Shown: one piece after another, positions 14,553 to 21,644 of the stretch
Layout: each line of letters starts with the position of its first letter
Position numbering within the stretch: position 1 is the first letter of the stretch
Notes under the pieces: generated by a model
What the model was told of the DNA's origin: nothing
What the model saw: only the letters and a program-made list of their open reading frames with translations
Databases searched by the model: none
Origin: a virus
DNA length: 24,290 bases
IMG/VR virus record: IMGVR_UViG_3300007523_000088
Span: 1-24,290 of that record
Reading direction: 5' to 3' (one strand)
Made by a program: the position numbers and the translations under genes

Positions 14553-16755
14553 TTCGTGGGTAGTTGACGAGATATGTGCAATAAATAATCTTAAAATTGA
14601 AGATCTATATCTGAAGCATGTTGGTAAAGAAAAGGTATCTAACAAGATTTCTTCTTCAGTTGCATACTTGATTGGGATAACAGATGAAGAACCAAAGACC
14701 TATCCTGTAGGCTTAGAGGTTTATCATGGCCGCGAGGACTTCCCAGACATAGATACTGACTTTGCAGATGATAGGCGAGAAGAAGTAAAGTCATATCTTG
14801 AACGGGAATATAAAAATGTTGCATCTATTGCTACATTCTTAGAATTTAAAGAAAAGGGTGTTGTAAGAGATGTTGCCAGAGCATTTAACATCCCTCTTAA
14901 TGATGTGAATAAAGTTTTGAAGAGTGTTGACACTTGGGAAGACTTTACAAGATCAGCAGGAGCACAATGGTTTAGAATGAAATACCCTGAAATTGTTAAA
15001 TATGGTGAGCAACTTAGAGGAAGAATCCGTGGAACTGGAATCCATGCTGCAGGAGTTGTTACTGCAAAGGATGAAATTTTTAAATATGCACCACTTGAAA
15101 CACGGGTAGCCCCAGGTAGTAAGAAAAGAATTCCAGTAGTCGCAGTTGATATGGAAGAAGCTGCTGAAATTGGACTTATTAAACTTGATATTCTTGGTCT
15201 AAAAACATTGACTGTAATTGATCAGACTATTAAAACAATTAAAGAACGTCACGGAATAGATATTGATCTAAAGGCAATACCCCTAAATGACAGAAAAGTA
15301 TTTGAAATGCTGTCTGAGGGGCGTACTAAGGGTGTCTTCCAGTGTGAGGCAAGGCCTTATACAAATCTTTTGATTAAGTTGAGGGTTAATAACTTTGATG
15401 AATTAGTTGCATCCAATGCTCTTGTTAGACCAGGTGCTATGAATACCATTGGAAAATCATACATTGCCCGTAAGCATGGCAAGGAGATGGTGGAATATAT
15501 TCATCCGTCTATGAATGATTATTTGAAAGATACCTATGGATGTGTTTTGTATCAGGAGCAAGTAATGCAAGCGTGTGTTATTCTCGGTGGCATGACAATG
15601 GTTGAGGCGGACAAGGTTCGTAAGATTATTGGAAAGAAAAAGGATGCCAAAGAGTTTGACCTCTTTAAAGATAAGTTTATTAACAATGCAGAAAAGCATA
15701 TCGGAATTAGGGCAACAAAGTTATGGCACGATTTCGAGGCTCATGCAGGATATTCCTTTAACAAGTCTCACGCTGTCGCATACTCAACGCTATCCTATTG
15801 GACTGCTTGGCTTAAGCAATACTACCCAATCGAATTTATATTCTCAATTCTAAAGAGTGAGAAAGATAGCGATACCCGTACAGAATATTTAATTGAGGCA
15901 AAGCGCATGGGAATCTCGTTAAAGCTTCCACATATCAATGAGTCAGATTCAGACTTCAAAATTGAGGGCAATGGCATTAGATTTGGCCTTGCTGCAATCA
16001 AGTGGCTATCTGACGGAGTTGCCAAGAAGATTATTTTAGGTAGACCGTTTCAGTCGAAGCAAGAGTTCCAAGACTTCTCTCATGAAAAGGCAAGTGGAAT
16101 TAGTTCAAGAGCAGTCGAAGCACTTGATTCAATTGGCGCATTAACATTTGCAGATAATCCGAGGGATGAAGAAAGGGTAAGAGAAAATCTTTATGAGTAT
16201 CTTAATCTACCTGAATTGAATACAAGCATTCCTCAACACTATTATGCTTATGTAAGTTTGATAGAAGAATTTGATGAAGAAAATGTATTTGTTCTTCTTG
16301 GCATTGCAAAAAATATTAAGCGTGGTAAAGGTTGGTCAAGAGTAGAAATTATGGACTCAACTGGAGTAGTCGGAATATTTGATGAAGAAGAGACTAAAAT
16401 TGAGCCTGGAAGAACATATTTAATTCTTGCAGGTGCAAATAGAATCTCTGAAGCAATTCCAGTTGATGAATTAAAAGAGCATAAAGATAGTCCTCTTATT
16501 AAGTTTTTAAACTATAAGCAAGTCCCATTTGCAAATGATGAGCACTTTGTGCTATCATTTACTCCAAGGGTTACTAAGGCTGGAAAAAGAATGGCTAATA
16601 TGATTGTTGCTAATAGTTCAAGAGAGATGATTGCTGCAATGGTATTTCCAACAATGTTCTCGACTGGGTACATGAAGTGTCAGCCAGGTAGCGTGGCAAA
16701 GATTAATTTTGGAAAGACAAAAGAAGGAACTACTACACTAATGGAGGTATTATAA
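14494..16755 (+). CDS. dnaE: DNA polymerase III alpha (DnaE), C-terminal fragment
   Basis: A 753-residue fragment with the catalytic core. Clear DnaE sequence begins at residue 80 with REDFPDIDTDF, giving the aspartates D85 and D87; the third is D232 in IKLDILGLKTL. Next come the fingers, with ALVRPG, LYQEQVM and HAGYSFNKSHAVAYSTLSY, then a helix-hairpin-helix-like part and a C-terminal OB-like region (about 590-750). Together with the 429-residue fragment the total (1182) is near normal DnaE length. ATG 14494 lies inside the HNH gene, with AAAGG 8 nt upstream; no other ATG occurs before residue 162, so the start is plausible. Residues 43-79 resemble a degenerate copy of the segment ending the N-fragment. 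Catalysis would need the partner for the PHP domain and the GPGRG loop. Confidence 0.88.
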   Translation: MSILDLKDLVSQSKRSVLDDSWVVDEICAINNLKIEDLYLKHVGKEKVSNKISSSVAYLIGITDEEPKTYPVGLEVYHGREDFPDIDTDFADDRREEVKSYLEREYKNVASIATFLEFKEKGVVRDVARAFNIPLNDVNKVLKSVDTWEDFTRSAGAQWFRMKYPEIVKYGEQLRGRIRGTGIHAAGVVTAKDEIFKYAPLETRVAPGSKKRIPVVAVDMEEAAEIGLIKLDILGLKTLTVIDQTIKTIKERHGIDIDLKAIPLNDRKVFEMLSEGRTKGVFQCEARPYTNLLIKLRVNNFDELVASNALVRPGAMNTIGKSYIARKHGKEMVEYIHPSMNDYLKDTYGCVLYQEQVMQACVILGGMTMVEADKVRKIIGKKKDAKEFDLFKDKFINNAEKHIGIRATKLWHDFEAHAGYSFNKSHAVAYSTLSYWTAWLKQYYPIEFIFSILKSEKDSDTRTEYLIEAKRMGISLKLPHINESDSDFKIEGNGIRFGLAAIKWLSDGVAKKIILGRPFQSKQEFQDFSHEKASGISSRAVEALDSIGALTFADNPRDEERVRENLYEYLNLPELNTSIPQHYYAYVSLIEEFDEENVFVLLGIAKNIKRGKGWSRVEIMDSTGVVGIFDEEETKIEPGRTYLILAGANRISEAIPVDELKEHKDSPLIKFLNYKQVPFANDEHFVLSFTPRVTKAGKRMANMIVANSSREMIAAMVFPTMFSTGYMKCQPGSVAKINFGKTKEGTTTLMEVL

Positions 16756-17082
16756 ATGGCTATTGTAATTGACGAGTTTGCGGCAGTGATTCACGCAAAT
16801 GCAAGAGATAAGGGATTCTGGGATGATAATAACGGAACAATTTTCTATCTAAAACAGCTTGCGATGGTGCACTCAGAAGTGTCTGAGGTACTAGAGGCAA
16901 TACGCAAGGAGAAGGGTGACGAGCAGGTAGTGGAAGAACTAGCCGACATCGTTATTAGAGTCTTAGACTTATATGCTGGTTTAGTTAGAGATAAATATAC
17001 AAATATATCTTTAGAAGAATCTTTGAAAAGAAAAGTTTTAAAGAATACAGAACGTCTAAAGATGCATGGGGTTTTAGCATGA
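16756..17082 (+). CDS. MazG-like nucleotide pyrophosphohydrolase
   Basis: A 108-residue all-alpha NTP pyrophosphohydrolase of the MazG family, starting 8 nt after GGAGG that is encoded in the end of the polymerase gene. The metal-binding pattern is visible: E41, E44 and E47 in HSEVSEVLEAIRK, and E60, E61 and D64 in VVEELADIVIRVLDL. Such enzymes hydrolyse NTPs or dNTPs to monophosphates; in phages they are thought to clean the nucleotide pool or lower alarmone levels. The position between polymerase and recA, with a 4-nt overlap with recA, fits a role in nucleotide metabolism during replication. Confidence 0.85.
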   Translation: MAIVIDEFAAVIHANARDKGFWDDNNGTIFYLKQLAMVHSEVSEVLEAIRKEKGDEQVVEELADIVIRVLDLYAGLVRDKYTNISLEESLKRKVLKNTERLKMHGVLA

Positions 17083-18092
17083 CAAAGATAGACCTTGATG
17101 AATTTTTATCTCAACTTGATCCAAAATTACGAAAGAAGATTACAAGTGGAGCTACTATCGAAATTACTAAGCAAAAGACTCCAAGTATTAGTTTAAACAA
17201 TGCTCTAAAAGGTGGGCTGGCCTATGGTCGACAAGTGCTTGTTTGGGGAAACAAGTCTGCTGGCAAGTCATCATTTTGTTTGCAGATGATTGCCGATGCA
17301 CAAAAAGAGGGAAAGATTTGTGCTTGGATTGATGCTGAGGCATCATTTGATCCAGAATGGGCAAGAAAACTTGGGGTAGATGTTGAACAATTAATTTATT
17401 CAAATGCCAGAAGTATTAATGAAATGGTTGATGTTGGTGTACAACTTATGAAAGCTGGAGTTGATATTCTAATAGTTGATTCCATATCTGCACTACTTCC
17501 TGCAATTTACTTTGAAAAAGATTCTGAAGAATTAAAACAATTAGAAAATACAAAACAAATTGGTGCTGAAGCAAGAGATATGACAAATGCAGTCAAGATG
17601 CTTAACTATTCTAATAATAATGAGAAGCCAACACTTCTTATCTTAATATCTCAGCAACGTAATAATATCGGTGCAATGTTTGCAAGTCATCAGCCGACTG
17701 GTGGTCATGCTGTTAAGTTCTTCAGTAGCACAATTATAAAACTATGGTCAAGCGAATCAGATAATCAGGCAATTAAAGGCAAGATTGTTTCTGGAGATAA
17801 GATTATAGAATCTAAAATTGGTCGTGTAGTTAATTGGCATATTGATTTTAATAAAACTGGTCCAGCATTTGTTGCAGGTTCTTACGATTTCTATTTCGAT
17901 GGAGACGGAGAGATGGGCGTAGACAAGGTAGCAGATTTAGTTGATACCGCAGAGCTGGTTGGAGCAATTAAAAAGGGCGGAGCCTGGTATACCATTGGAG
18001 AAGAAAAACTCCAGGGTAGAGAAAGCGTTATTAAATGGCTTAGAGAAGATCCAAAAAGAATAGTAGAGTTAGAGGCAAAAGTAAATGTCTAA
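17079..18092 (+). CDS. recA: RecA/UvsX-like recombinase
   Basis: A 337-residue strand-exchange ATPase starting at ATG 17079 in an ATGA overlap with mazG. It has Walker A GNKSAGKS (57-64), the catalytic Glu region IDAEASFDPEWA (84-95), Walker B ILIVDS (130-135), and a Gln switch with loop L2 at ISQQRNNIGAMFASHQPTGG (about 191-210). It lacks most of the N-terminal helix domain and the long C-terminal domain of bacterial RecA, which is typical of phage versions. It would form filaments on SSB-coated DNA for repair and recombination-dependent replication, working with the resolvase-like nucleases and Cas4-like exonuclease that follow. Confidence 0.92.
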   Translation: MTKIDLDEFLSQLDPKLRKKITSGATIEITKQKTPSISLNNALKGGLAYGRQVLVWGNKSAGKSSFCLQMIADAQKEGKICAWIDAEASFDPEWARKLGVDVEQLIYSNARSINEMVDVGVQLMKAGVDILIVDSISALLPAIYFEKDSEELKQLENTKQIGAEARDMTNAVKMLNYSNNNEKPTLLILISQQRNNIGAMFASHQPTGGHAVKFFSSTIIKLWSSESDNQAIKGKIVSGDKIIESKIGRVVNWHIDFNKTGPAFVAGSYDFYFDGDGEMGVDKVADLVDTAELVGAIKKGGAWYTIGEEKLQGRESVIKWLREDPKRIVELEAKVNV

Positions 18093-18119
18093 AGTAAATA
18101 TTAATGTCAAGGGGTACTG

Positions 18120-18419
18120 ATGAGTGAACGTGCTGAATTAAAGAGAGCAGGGCTAAAGGCTCACAAGAACTCTGGAAGAGGTGCTGTCAAAGCTGACGGT
18201 AGCGATGACGAGTTCGTAGTAGACGTTAAGGAATACTCTAAAAGTTTTTCCATTAGCCAAGATAATTGGGCAAAGATTGTGACAGACACGTTGAAAGTAG
18301 ATCGGTCAAAGAATCCAGCACTAATGTTAGTAATTGGTGAGGGAAGTAAAAAAGTCAGACTCGCTGTAATTGAATGGGAAGTCTTTGAAGAATTGAGGAA
18401 TAATGGAAACAACAGTTGA
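18120..18419 (+). CDS. Small PD-(D/E)XK nuclease, Hjc-like resolvase candidate
   Basis: A 99-residue basic protein with AAGGGG upstream of ATG. Residues 17-46 contain NSGRGAVKADGSDD followed by FVVDVKEYSKSFS, which resembles the active site of small archaeal Hjc-type resolvases: a conserved early Glu (E5), an Asp about D26-D30, then DxK (D35, K37). The remainder (DNWAKIVTDTL, then LAVIEWEVFEEL) fits the compact beta-alpha fold. It would cleave branched DNA. The match is by motif order only, and the pre-motif Asp is ambiguous. It lies between recA and the Cas4-like gene in a recombination cluster, and its end overlaps the next gene by 17 nt. Confidence 0.6.
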   Translation: MSERAELKRAGLKAHKNSGRGAVKADGSDDEFVVDVKEYSKSFSISQDNWAKIVTDTLKVDRSKNPALMLVIGEGSKKVRLAVIEWEVFEELRNNGNNS

Positions 18420-18720
18420 GTTATTAAATCAGGTGAATGGTTTTAATGAAATATCTGAGCATATGAAAGACGAAGAGCTAACTCATGCTCTTGCACTTAT
18501 TGCAAAGCTAATTTCTAAGCCAGATATTCCAGCAGCAGTTGGCATCGAGTTGATTGTAAGACTACAATCGTACTCTGCAAAATTTGCAATGCTTGCTGCC
18601 TGGTATACTAATGTTAAGAAAGATGAAAGAGATAAAAAGAATATTTACTATTCAGCAGCAGCGGCAACCGAAAAGTTGGCTGACGCTTTAAAATATACAG
18701 TTAGGAACAGTCATGGCTAA
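18403..18720 (+). CDS. Small helical phage protein, unknown function
   Basis: A 105-residue, nearly all-helical protein; GAGGAA lies just before ATG and its start overlaps the preceding gene. Residues 22-60 (LTHALALIAKLISKP, then AVGIELIVRLQ) and 78-100 form amphipathic helices. No cysteine or catalytic motif is visible. Its stop overlaps the Cas4-like gene by 8 nt, so co-translation with that nuclease is likely and a partner role is possible. I do not recognise a characterised family. Confidence 0.55.
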   Translation: METTVELLNQVNGFNEISEHMKDEELTHALALIAKLISKPDIPAAVGIELIVRLQSYSAKFAMLAAWYTNVKKDERDKKNIYYSAAAATEKLADALKYTVRNSHG

Positions 18721-19492
18721 GACCCTTATAAGCAAGTTAGTAGACAAACCAAAGAAGAGTGAGGAAAGTTTAATCAATAGTCAAGAAATTGTTGACAAGA
18801 TTAAAGAAGGTTATGCCGCACAAAGAAAAGGTTCTTTTAAAAAGAGAGATAGTTTTACCCCGTCATCATTAACCTATGGTGCAGGAAAGTGTCCAAGATT
18901 TTGGTATCTTTGGTTTGAGGGCAACGAGGCAGAGTCTAAGACAGACTGGTTCTCAGTTGCAAATATGGATAGTGGTACAGATAGGCATGGACGTATTGAA
19001 AAAGCTATGGAACATGCTGGCATTCTGGTTACGAATGAAGAAAGATTGACCCACGATGATCCACCAATCTCAGGTAGAACTGATGCAGTTATTCGATGGA
19101 ATGATATGGATATTCTTACTGAAATTAAAACATTAAATGAAGATTCATTTCATTATTTAAATGTTAAGGGTGAGCCAAGAAAATATCATGTTGAACAACT
19201 TCTAATCTATATGAAGATTCTTAAGAAGGGCTTTGCTTTTCTTCTATATGAATCAAAAAATAGTCATGAGATTTCTATGTTCCCGATCAAAATTAGTCAG
19301 CATTATAAAGATTTTATAAACTATTTCTTTGACTGGATGCGAGAAGTTAAGAAAGCGTCTGACGAAGGACTACTCCCAGAGAATCCATACCGTTCAAATT
19401 CTAAGGTCTGCAAGGGTTGTGATTTTCAGACAGCCTGTTATGCAAAACCAAAGGGTGATATTAAAATAAAGCCAAGGAAAGACCTTGACTAA
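18713..19492 (+). CDS. Cas4-like Fe-S exonuclease (PD-(D/E)XK)
   Basis: A 259-residue RecB/Cas4-family nuclease. Four cysteines fit an iron-sulphur cluster: C60 (GAGKCPRFW), then C233, C236 and C242 (VCKGCDFQTACY). The nuclease motifs are H92 (DRHGRIE), D124 in SGRTDAVI, E137 and K139 in LTEIKT, and Q162 in YHVEQLLIY. All are intact. No Cas1, Cas2 or CRISPR array is visible, so this is a phage replication/recombination exonuclease rather than part of an adaptation module. It would resect DNA ends to give substrates for RecA. Its start lies within the 3' end of the preceding gene and its stop overlaps the next start. Confidence 0.85.
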   Translation: MAKTLISKLVDKPKKSEESLINSQEIVDKIKEGYAAQRKGSFKKRDSFTPSSLTYGAGKCPRFWYLWFEGNEAESKTDWFSVANMDSGTDRHGRIEKAMEHAGILVTNEERLTHDDPPISGRTDAVIRWNDMDILTEIKTLNEDSFHYLNVKGEPRKYHVEQLLIYMKILKKGFAFLLYESKNSHEISMFPIKISQHYKDFINYFFDWMREVKKASDEGLLPENPYRSNSKVCKGCDFQTACYAKPKGDIKIKPRKDLD

Positions 19493-19778
19493 ATTTTGTA
19501 AATTTTGCGACATCCAATTTCAAAGTAACAATAAGAATCAAATCTATTGTTCCTCTGATTGTAGAGTAAACGCTACAAAAGAAAAGATTGTCAAAAGACA
19601 CAAAATTTTACAAATAAAATCCCGTGCCAGTAGAAGTAGAAAGTGTGCGGGTGGTTGCGGAATAGAAATTAGTATCTATAACGACATTGGTTTTTGCAAT
19701 ATTTGTATGATGAGCAAAAGAAAGTTAGAACAAACACTGAAAGATATTAGGGGGTTCTTTGACTATGAGCAAACTTAG
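19485..19778 (+). CDS. Small double zinc-finger protein
   Basis: A 97-residue basic protein beginning at TTG 19485, overlapping the previous gene by 8 nt; the next in-frame ATG is near residue 75, so TTG is the reasonable choice. It has two cysteine quartets, C5/C8/C22/C26 (CKFC and CSSDC) and C54/C58/C71/C74 (CAGGC and CNIC), which should bind two zincs, joined by a Lys/Arg-rich helix suited to nucleic acid binding. No nuclease motif is visible. It lies between two recombination nucleases and may assist them; its exact role is unknown. Confidence 0.6.
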   Translation: MTKFCKFCDIQFQSNNKNQIYCSSDCRVNATKEKIVKRHKILQIKSRASRSRKCAGGCGIEISIYNDIGFCNICMMSKRKLEQTLKDIRGFFDYEQT

Positions 19779-20352
19779 TTGGAAAGATGTTGGAAAGCCA
19801 AAAAGATTTATATCTGTAGATGCCTCTTCAACTTCAGTTGCATTTGCAATATTTGAAAATGATAATTTAGTAAAGTTTGGAAAAGTTAATTTTGTTGGCA
19901 ACGACCACTACCAAAAAGCTGGAGATGCTTGTAAAAAACTTACTCCAATATTAAAAGATTTTAATGTTGAAGCTATGGTTATTGAAAACACTATATTTGC
20001 AAACTCTCCAAAGGTGTCTATGCAACTGGCTCTTGCACAAGGAGCAGTTGTTAGTGCAGCATATTTAAATGGTGTTAAAAATATCTATCCTTGTACACCA
20101 GTTGCTTGGCAGAACTGGATCGGAAACAAAGTGTTAACAAAAGAAGAAAAGTTTGTGCTAAGGAAAGACACCCCTGGAAAGTCAGAGTCCTGGTATAAAG
20201 GAAAAGAAAGAGAGTTCAGAAAAAATAGAACTATTAGACTTGTTAACATAGAGTTCATGACGGATGTAGACGATAACGATGTTGCAGATGCAATTGCTAT
20301 TGGATGGTATTCAACAAAAAACTGGAATAAGATAACGAAACTTGACTTATAG
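19765..20352 (+). CDS. ruvC: RuvC-like Holliday junction resolvase
   Basis: A 195-residue RNase H-fold nuclease. The four acidic residues fit RuvC: D19 in ISVDASSTSVAFA, E74 in AMVIENTIF, and D172 and D175 in NDVADAIAIG. It would resolve Holliday junctions made by the phage RecA or trim branches before packaging. Two starts are possible, TTG 19759 and ATG 19765; AGGGGG (19749-19754) serves both, and I prefer ATG. The gene overlaps the zinc protein gene. A second resolvase-like gene (18120) lies nearby, so functions may be divided. Confidence 0.85.
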   Translation: MSKLSWKDVGKPKRFISVDASSTSVAFAIFENDNLVKFGKVNFVGNDHYQKAGDACKKLTPILKDFNVEAMVIENTIFANSPKVSMQLALAQGAVVSAAYLNGVKNIYPCTPVAWQNWIGNKVLTKEEKFVLRKDTPGKSESWYKGKEREFRKNRTIRLVNIEFMTDVDDNDVADAIAIGWYSTKNWNKITKLDL

Positions 20353-20368
20353 ATGAGATTATTATAAA
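20342..20368 (+). promoter_or_regulatory. Weak promoter candidate before the small HTH gene
   Basis: TTGACT (20342-20347) and TATAAA (20363-20368) are 15 nt apart, overlapping the ruvC-like stop. Six nt after TATAAA is a second ATG (20375), which would repeat the leaderless geometry seen at 10699 and 13974. The last base of the -10 and the short spacer are poor matches, so this is tentative. Confidence 0.25.
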
Positions 20369-20521
20369 ATGAAAATGTATACCAATAAAAATTGGTTAAC
20401 TAAAAGGTACTTGGTAGATAAAAAAACCCCAGAAGACATTGCAAAAGAGTGTGGAGTGTCTGCTGAAACTATCTATGTATATCTTGGTAAATTTGAATTA
20501 AAAAAGAGTAGGAGAAAGTAA
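20369..20521 (+). CDS. 50-residue helix-turn-helix protein
   Basis: A short gene filling the gap between ruvC and the next gene: 50 residues from ATG 20369 (or 48 from ATG 20375) to TAA 20519-20521, whose last base is the A of the next ATG. The core KTPEDIAKECGVSAETIYVY followed by LGKFELKK is a typical homeodomain-like helix-turn-helix, as in resolvase C-termini and small phage regulators, and the C-terminus is basic (KKSRRK). The precise fit to its neighbours and the clear fold support a real gene. It may be a small DNA-binding regulator; its target is unknown. Confidence 0.65.
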   Translation: MKMYTNKNWLTKRYLVDKKTPEDIAKECGVSAETIYVYLGKFELKKSRRK

Positions 20522-20859
20522 TGGCAGAATATAATTTACCAGACTATAAAAAGGGTTGGGTAAAAGATTTTGAAGACCTTTATGACTTATCTTTGAAAGC
20601 ACCGTCTGGAGATAGTATTCTAAGAGAATGTTTGGAAATAGCAAATCTTTTAATTAGTAAGAATATCTCTTATGGTAGTGCTTTCAATAAGCCAATAAGT
20701 ATTTTTAGTAATGCAAGTCCAAAAGAACAGATTCGTAGTAGAATTGATGATAAGCTAAATCGTATTAAAAATGGTAAAGAGTTTGGTACAGAAGATACTG
20801 TGCTTGATCTAATTGGATATCTTACCCTATATAGAATTTTGGAAAAAGAAAGTGATTAA
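20521..20859 (+). CDS. Small helical protein, possible nucleotide-related (DUF1599/MazG-like)
   Basis: A 112-residue protein with GGAG 6-7 nt before ATG, and a one-base overlap with the HTH gene. Residues 36-110 are helical: LEIANLLISKNISYGSAFNK, then RSRIDDKLNRIKN and EDTVLDLIGYLTLYRIL. The order 'KxxxYG ... K.NRI ... ED..LDLIGYL' resembles phage nucleotide-modification-associated (DUF1599-type) proteins, which are distantly MazG-like. The ED..LD segment could bind metal. This is an impression from motif order; a nucleotide-related function is plausible, not shown. Confidence 0.5.
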   Translation: MAEYNLPDYKKGWVKDFEDLYDLSLKAPSGDSILRECLEIANLLISKNISYGSAFNKPISIFSNASPKEQIRSRIDDKLNRIKNGKEFGTEDTVLDLIGYLTLYRILEKESD

Positions 20860-21145
20860 AAGAAACAGGTCTAAGGTATTAGATCCATACATAAGAGAGT
20901 GTTCTATGATAACTACTTCTGGTCATTTGGTAGAGCAAGGAGACTTGATAAAGGTAGTTGGAGAACATGGAATGACTTTTAAGTTTATACAGCTATCAAC
21001 AAATCCAAATAATGATAAGGTGTGGGTAGACTGTTATGAGTTACACAAAGGTGCTTCTGGACCGCAAAGATCGTTTGAATCTGATAGAATTAAGGTAGTA
21101 AAGAAAAGAGGTAAGCGTGTCAAACGAGGAAGTAGCACTAGTTAA
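20852..21145 (+). CDS. Small SH3-like protein, unknown function
   Basis: I choose GTG 20852 (97 residues), which overlaps the preceding stop as GTGATTAA. An upstream in-frame ATG at 20813 would add 13 residues buried in the neighbour, and ATG 20906 would cut off a conserved-looking VLDPYIRECSMITTSG segment. The body has beta-strand spacing like a KOW/SH3 fold: GDLIKVVGEHG, FKFIQLST and VWVDCYEL, ending in RSFESDRIKVVKKRGKR, which is basic and may bind nucleic acid. Similar small proteins occur before terminase in actinophages as far as I recall. Function unknown. Confidence 0.55.
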   Translation: MIKRNRSKVLDPYIRECSMITTSGHLVEQGDLIKVVGEHGMTFKFIQLSTNPNNDKVWVDCYELHKGASGPQRSFESDRIKVVKKRGKRVKRGSSTS

Positions 21146-21644
21146 TCATTTAGACCTTGTAAACAAGGTTGCATCAGAGTACCTAAAAGGATCTGATACC
21201 TCAGATATTGCAAAAACATTGAGTCTCCCAAGACAAAGGGTTGTCGAACTCCTTACTGACTGGAGAGTAATGGCTGCAAACAATCAGGCAATCCATGCCA
21301 GAGCAAAAGAAGCCCTTGCAGGAGCAGACCAACACTTCTCATCTCTGATTAAAAAAGCATATGAGGTTATTGACTCTGCAGATGCAAGTGCAAATCTAAC
21401 AGCAAAGACAACGTCTATTAAATTAATCGCAGACATTGAGGGCAAGAGACTTGAGATGTTACAAAAAGCAGGTCTTTTAGATAATCAAGAACTTGCTGAT
21501 GAATTGTTAGAGACAGAGAGAAAGCAAGAAATTCTAATCTCTATTTTAAAGGAAGTGACATCTTCATGTGATTCCTGTCGTCCAAAGGTGTTGGCAAAAT
21601 TATCACAAGTAAATGAAGGCGGAGTTGTTGTAATTGACAATTGA
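21117..21644 (+). CDS. Terminase small subunit-like HTH protein
   Basis: A 175-residue protein starting at GTG 21117 and overlapping the gene before by 29 nt. Residues 18-50 (ASEYLKGSDTSDIAKTLSL, then RQRVVELLTDW) form a helix-turn-helix, followed by a long helical region (about 55-150) suited to ring assembly. It directly precedes the terminase large subunit and overlaps it by 11 nt, the standard place for the small subunit that recognises packaging DNA. Family identity is inferred from fold and position. A CDSC pair near residue 151 is of unknown meaning. Confidence 0.65.
   Translation: MSNEEVALVNHLDLVNKVASEYLKGSDTSDIAKTLSLPRQRVVELLTDWRVMAANNQAIHARAKEALAGADQHFSSLIKKAYEVIDSADASANLTAKTTSIKLIADIEGKRLEMLQKAGLLDNQELADELLETERKQEILISILKEVTSSCDSCRPKVLAKLSQVNEGGVVVIDN

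Larger units (their letters stand above)
13903..14730 (+). mobile_element. Inferred HNH-bearing insertion splitting dnaE
   Basis: DnaE similarity stops after the FISG codons (to 13902) and resumes cleanly with REDFPDIDTDF (from 14731). The intervening 828 nt contain an HNH homing-type endonuclease with its own promoter. Exact ends are uncertain. A simple group I intron would need a U before the 5' splice site and a G at the 3' end, and the joins that restore the frame best do not give both. I also see no clear P/Q/R/S core. A free-standing homing endonuclease insertion is therefore as likely as an intron. The last part of the interval may itself be diverged DnaE sequence. Confidence 0.45.

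Noticed and set aside
13903-14730. Split intein at the DnaE break
   Set aside because: The 16 residues after FIS(G) show no intein block A (no Cys/Ser start followed by a typical beta motif), and the C-terminal gene has no His-Asn followed by Cys/Ser/Thr before REDF. Neither half has room for standard intein blocks.
13903-14730. Group I intron holding the HNH gene
   Set aside because: I could not find P/Q/R/S core elements, and the joins that best restore DnaE do not give a U at the 5' site with a G at the 3' end. The stretch before REDF is open as protein for 80 codons. Not excluded; a covariance search would decide.
18713-19492. CRISPR-associated Cas4 in an adaptation module
   Set aside because: No cas1, cas2 or repeat array is present; Cas4-like nucleases are common in phage recombination clusters, which matches its neighbours.
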